Shown here one piece after another: positions 5,529 to 8,081 of a stretch of 8,081 nt of DNA (position 1 is the first letter of the stretch; each line of letters begins with the position of its first letter). The stretch spans positions 1 to 8,081 of the forward strand of contig CAZBZG010000219.1 of NCBI GenBank assembly GCA_964496245.1. Direction: 5' to 3'. The notes beneath the pieces were generated by a model, which did not search any database, had not been told where the DNA came from, and saw only the letters and a list, made by a program, of their open reading frames with translations. Source of the DNA: CAZBZG01 sp964496245 (GTDB lineage Bacteria > Planctomycetota > SZUA-567). A program made the translations under genes and the position numbers.

Positions 5529-7835
5529 CTACTCCAGCGGTCCGCCGCGCAGAAGTTTTCGCGGGTCGAAGCCGAGCGACTCGCTCGCGTACGCGAACAG
5601 CTCGCCCAGCGCCTCGTCGTGTTCGAGGCCGGCGGCGTTGGCCTCGGCCTGGCTTTCGTAGCCCTGGGCAAGATTCTCGAGGATGCATTCGATCCCGTGC
5701 CGGGCGAGCGCACGCACATAGGGCACGTCGCCCGGCGGACAGGCTTGCGCGGAGAGCACGAGCCAAGTCTTGGCGGCGAGCTGGTTGGGCGGCTGCTTGG
5801 CGCGGCCGGCCCAAGCCTCGAGTTCGAGGTTCTGGGCCATGCGCGCCAGCAGCGTCTCCATCTCGACGGGGGCGATCTCGCGGACAAAGGCCTCGAAGGC
5901 CTTCTTGCCCAGCTTGCGCGCGGATGCGCGTCTGGGTTTGTGCGCCCGAACGAAGTCGTAGGCTGCGTCCGACGCGAACCAGAGATCGCCGAACGGGCTG
6001 TCTTCGGCCAGGGCCTCCGACTCTTCGGCCAGCGCAGGAGCGGGCGTGATCGTTTCCAGCATGTACGCGCCGAGGTTGGGTGTGCGCAGTTGGGGCGCGA
6101 GCGGGGCTTCGCCAAAGTAGGGCCGGGCCAGGAACAGGCGGCCGGGCAGGACGCCCCCGTTTTGCAGGTGGCGTGCCATGGCGTCGGCCAGAAGCGCGCG
6201 CGCGAGGTCCAGGTCGCAGGAGACCAGGGGGAGCCGCTGGGCCCGGAACTGCTCGGCGGCCTCGGCTCCCTCCTCGTAGACCGTCCAGAGATCGCGGATT
6301 CCTTGTTCGTCGTTGAGGAGCAGGTTGACGGCGTCGAGTTCGCCTTCGGGCGTTCGGAAGAAGAGGGCGAGGCTGCGCGAGCCCTGCCCGTCCACGGCTG
6401 TGACCAGCCCGTGGGCGAAGGGGCGCTCGAGCAGGAGAGGCAGCCGGGTGTCCGGTCCGATGCCGCGCTGGGCGAGCGTGCTGCGGATGGGCTCGCGCAG
6501 GGGTTCGGCGCCGGGCCAGTCCGCAAGCCGGGCGAGCGGCCAGGCGTTGGACGTGGCCAGGTGTTCGGACAGGGGCTCGAGCAGGTCGGCATAGGGCTCC
6601 AGCGAATGCCCACATTCGGCTGCCATGGCGGTGGCAGCGCAGAAGATGCCGACCCCGGCGCGCGGCGCTTTGGGCAGAAGATCGGCGGCTGCAGCCACGG
6701 CAGCGAACAGGGCCTCCTCTTGGGGCGGTTCGTCCTCGCCGGTCAGCACGCCGAAGGTTTCCAGCGTCTCCTCCAGGGACTGGGGCGTATCGGTGATGGT
6801 GTCGGCGATCTGGTCGCGGAGTCGGTCGGATACAGCCTGGAAATCGTCGAAGAACGTCTCCATTTGCCCGGGCGTGATCGCGCCGCCGGCCATCTTGAGC
6901 AGGGGCGCGAGCGGTACCTTCCGCTCGTCGGGTACGTTCTTGTCTTCCAGGGCCTGGCGCAGGGCGCGGCGTGCGCTTTTATCGAACGTCTCCTGCGTCT
7001 TTTCGGGAACGAAATCGCCCTGGAAGGCATTGAAGAGCAGGACTGCGGCGCCCTCGGCCACGCCCCTGTCCAGGTCATAGGCGGCCAGCCACGCCAGGTC
7101 GCCGCCAGGACCCTCGGCCGAGAGGCCGATGGCTTCCAGCGCGCCCGTGATCTGCACGGGATCGTCATGGGCCATGTTCCTCAGGAGCTCGCGTAGGCCT
7201 TCGCGCGTAACAGGGCTGCCGAAAATCTCGACCGGACCGAAGGCTTCCGGCTGCCAGAGATTCTGCATCCGCTGGTTGGCCTCCTCCATGTCGAATGCGG
7301 TCGGATCGAAGTCCGACCCCAGCCATTCGAGTCGCGCATCGTCGTCGGCATCGTCCCCGTTCTCCAGGGCGTCCAGGAGATCGGCATACCCGATCACCCC
7401 GCCCGAGTCCTCGGGCGGGCAGGCGTTTTTGCCGGCCGTGCACACCGGGTACAGCTTGCCCGGTTCGGGCTCGAGCGTCTTCTCCACGCGCACCTCGTGC
7501 TCCCAGGAGTCGCCGAAGTCGTAGTCGTAGATCATCTTGCTGCGCGCGCGCGTGAGCACGTCCGAGAGCAGGACCTTGCTCTCGTCCTGCACGGGCGGGC
7601 CGAAGAGCGGTGCTTCGCCACCGGGCTCGCCAAAGAGCTGCTTGCCCTTGCGGAACATGTGCAGGTGCGCGCGCTCCCAGCCCATGGCGGCCTGCAGGAT
7701 CGCGTGGAAGACGTCCAGCCGCGTATCCGCATCCACCTCGATTCGCCGCCAGATGGCGGGCGTGAGGCCGAGTAGTGTGACCTTGATCCGAAAGACCTTG
7801 CGCGGCGCCTCCGGCGTGTCGTTCGATTTCGGCAT
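5529..7835 (-). CDS. pRiA4b ORF-3-like domain protein with long uncharacterised C-terminal region
   Basis: A 768-residue protein with no signal peptide or membrane segment, so probably cytoplasmic. Residues 14-190 match the plasmid pRiA4b ORF-3 family (also known from the IS1096 passenger gene): FRIKVTLLGLTPAIWRRIEV (16-35), LDVFHAILQAAMGWERAHLH (40-59), YDYDFGDSWEH (103-113), CTAGKNACPPEDSGG (132-146), GYADLLDAL (149-157) and the FDP..FD..EAN end (176-187). The biochemical role of this family is not established; it is not a proven transposase. Residues about 200-768 are not recognised. They look mainly helical, with a possible alpha/beta part around 475-575 (GSRSLALFFRTPEGELDAVN, RLFLARPYFGE) and a Lys/Arg-rich patch at 633-645. 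The start is ATG at 7835 because GGAAGGGG (7848-7841) lies five bases before it; an in-frame TTG seven codons earlier lacks this. Convergent with pilR, its own promoter; no link to pilus function is shown. Family members are commonly near 200 aa, so this is long. Confidence 0.85.
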   Translation of the reverse strand: MPKSNDTPEAPRKVFRIKVTLLGLTPAIWRRIEVDADTRLDVFHAILQAAMGWERAHLHMFRKGKQLFGEPGGEAPLFGPPVQDESKVLLSDVLTRARSKMIYDYDFGDSWEHEVRVEKTLEPEPGKLYPVCTAGKNACPPEDSGGVIGYADLLDALENGDDADDDARLEWLGSDFDPTAFDMEEANQRMQNLWQPEAFGPVEIFGSPVTREGLRELLRNMAHDDPVQITGALEAIGLSAEGPGGDLAWLAAYDLDRGVAEGAAVLLFNAFQGDFVPEKTQETFDKSARRALRQALEDKNVPDERKVPLAPLLKMAGGAITPGQMETFFDDFQAVSDRLRDQIADTITDTPQSLEETLETFGVLTGEDEPPQEEALFAAVAAAADLLPKAPRAGVGIFCAATAMAAECGHSLEPYADLLEPLSEHLATSNAWPLARLADWPGAEPLREPIRSTLAQRGIGPDTRLPLLLERPFAHGLVTAVDGQGSRSLALFFRTPEGELDAVNLLLNDEQGIRDLWTVYEEGAEAAEQFRAQRLPLVSCDLDLARALLADAMARHLQNGGVLPGRLFLARPYFGEAPLAPQLRTPNLGAYMLETITPAPALAEESEALAEDSPFGDLWFASDAAYDFVRAHKPRRASARKLGKKAFEAFVREIAPVEMETLLARMAQNLELEAWAGRAKQPPNQLAAKTWLVLSAQACPPGDVPYVRALARHGIECILENLAQGYESQAEANAAGLEHDEALGELFAYASESLGFDPRKLLRGGPLE

Positions 7836-7889
7836 GTCAGCCCCTTCCGTAGGCAAGAGAGCGGCAGGTGCATCCGGTCATGGTTGGTG

Positions 7890-7918
7890 ATGGTACGGCG
7901 ACGACCGCGCCGCGTCAA
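7890..7918 (-). promoter_or_regulatory. Sigma70-type promoter candidate for the pRiA4b ORF-3-like gene
   Basis: On the - strand, TTGACG (7918-7913, 5 of 6 to TTGACA) is followed by exactly 17 bases and TACCAT (7895-7890, 4 of 6 to TATAAT). Transcription would begin near 7883, leaving a leader of about 48 bases that includes the Shine-Dalgarno at 7848-7841. Form and spacing closely match the pilC promoter, which suggests the same housekeeping sigma factor. Confidence 0.55.
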
Positions 7919-7930
7919 GGGCGCGCAAAC

Positions 7931-8035
7931 GGCGGGACGCGCTTCCCTGGCCCGCCATAGCCGTAGGCGACGGCGGCTGCGCGTCCACGGATGCGGGACG
8001 CCGTACATGCGGCGCGGTCCGGCAGGAGCCGGACC
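7931..8035. repeat. Cluster of short inverted repeats
   Basis: Four small stem-loops lie in series: GGCGGG (7931-7936) with CCCGCC (7951-7956); GCCGT (7960-7964) with ACGGC (7970-7974); GCGTCC (7981-7986) with GGACGC (7996-8001); and the best one, GGTCCGGC (8016-8023) with GCCGGACC (8028-8035), a perfect 8-bp stem with loop AGGA. No coding frame here has a ribosome site or recognisable product. It may be a structured RNA, a REP-like cluster, or the 3' or 5' region of a gene beyond the window. GC-rich DNA makes short stems easy to find, so only the last stem is convincing. Confidence 0.4.
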
Positions 8036-8040
8036 CTCCG

Positions 8041-8060
8041 AAACGGCTGGCGCCGTTTTT
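8041..8060 (+). terminator. Intrinsic terminator-like hairpin
   Basis: AAACGGC (8041-8047) pairs perfectly with GCCGTTT (8052-8058) around loop TGGC, and five T residues run 8056-8060. On the + strand this is a short but acceptable intrinsic terminator. On the - strand only three T residues follow the stem. No + strand gene lies directly upstream, so either it ends an unannotated small RNA or leader, or it terminates a - strand gene entering from the right. Confidence 0.4.
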
Positions 8061-8081
8061 GATCGCATACCCACTCCGCAT

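Noticed and set aside
2297..6613. A 1438-codon open frame on the - strand across pilS, the intergenic region, pilR and part of the pRiA4b-ORF3-like gene
   Set aside because: It is antisense to two clear genes and out of frame with a third, has low-complexity Arg/Pro/Ala/Ser composition and no domain. Long open antisense frames are expected from GC-rich codon use.
5529..7835. Insertion sequence carrying the pRiA4b ORF-3-like gene
   Set aside because: The family occurs as an IS1096 passenger, but no transposase gene or convincing terminal inverted repeats are visible around this gene.
7878..8081. A 67-codon - strand frame entering from the right edge
   Set aside because: It lies over the hairpin cluster and the promoter of the pRiA4b-ORF3-like gene, has no clear ribosome site and no recognisable product.

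Overview
The window is GC-rich, roughly two thirds G+C by eye. It carries the end of a type IV pilus (T4P) gene cluster on the + strand: pilT (3' part only), pilC, pilS and pilR. The order T-C-S-R matches the classic pil cluster of Myxococcus-type bacteria, where pilA follows pilR. This suggests a Gram-negative, high-GC bacterium of myxobacterial/deltaproteobacterial or similar type, possibly from a poorly sampled phylum. The lineage cannot be fixed from this sequence alone.

Layout. Positions 1-504 are the C-terminal 167 residues of the retraction ATPase PilT. A 96-base gap holds a strong-looking sigma70-type promoter whose -10 hexamer sits exactly in the loop of a perfect 7-bp inverted repeat. 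Then come pilC (601-1827, inner-membrane platform protein) and, after 79 bases, pilS (1907-3610, six-TM sensor kinase with PAS domain). Next is a 471-base gap that is unusual for a pilS-pilR pair. It contains three diverged copies of a ~47-base repeat (two direct, one inverted) and two consecutive REP-like perfect hairpins, all lower in GC than the genes. A candidate promoter lies after these, just before pilR (4082-5461, sigma54-dependent activator). A short convergent junction follows.

Positions 5529-7835 on the - strand encode a 768-residue protein. Its N-terminal ~190 residues are a pRiA4b ORF-3-like domain and the remaining ~570 residues are an unrecognised, mostly helical region. It has its own well-formed promoter (7918-7890) and Shine-Dalgarno. 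The last ~150 bases (7919-8081) contain a run of small hairpins, the last with a T-tract, and no gene I can support.

How the genes work together. PilT pulls pili back through the PilC platform, while PilS/PilR form the two-component system that in known T4P bacteria adjusts pilA transcription with sigma54 RNA polymerase. No pilA and no convincing sigma54 promoter is present here. I found no clearly new multi-gene system. The points most worth a second look are the repeat island between pilS and pilR, the palindrome around the pilC -10 element, and the large uncharacterised C-terminal part of the pRiA4b ORF-3-like protein.
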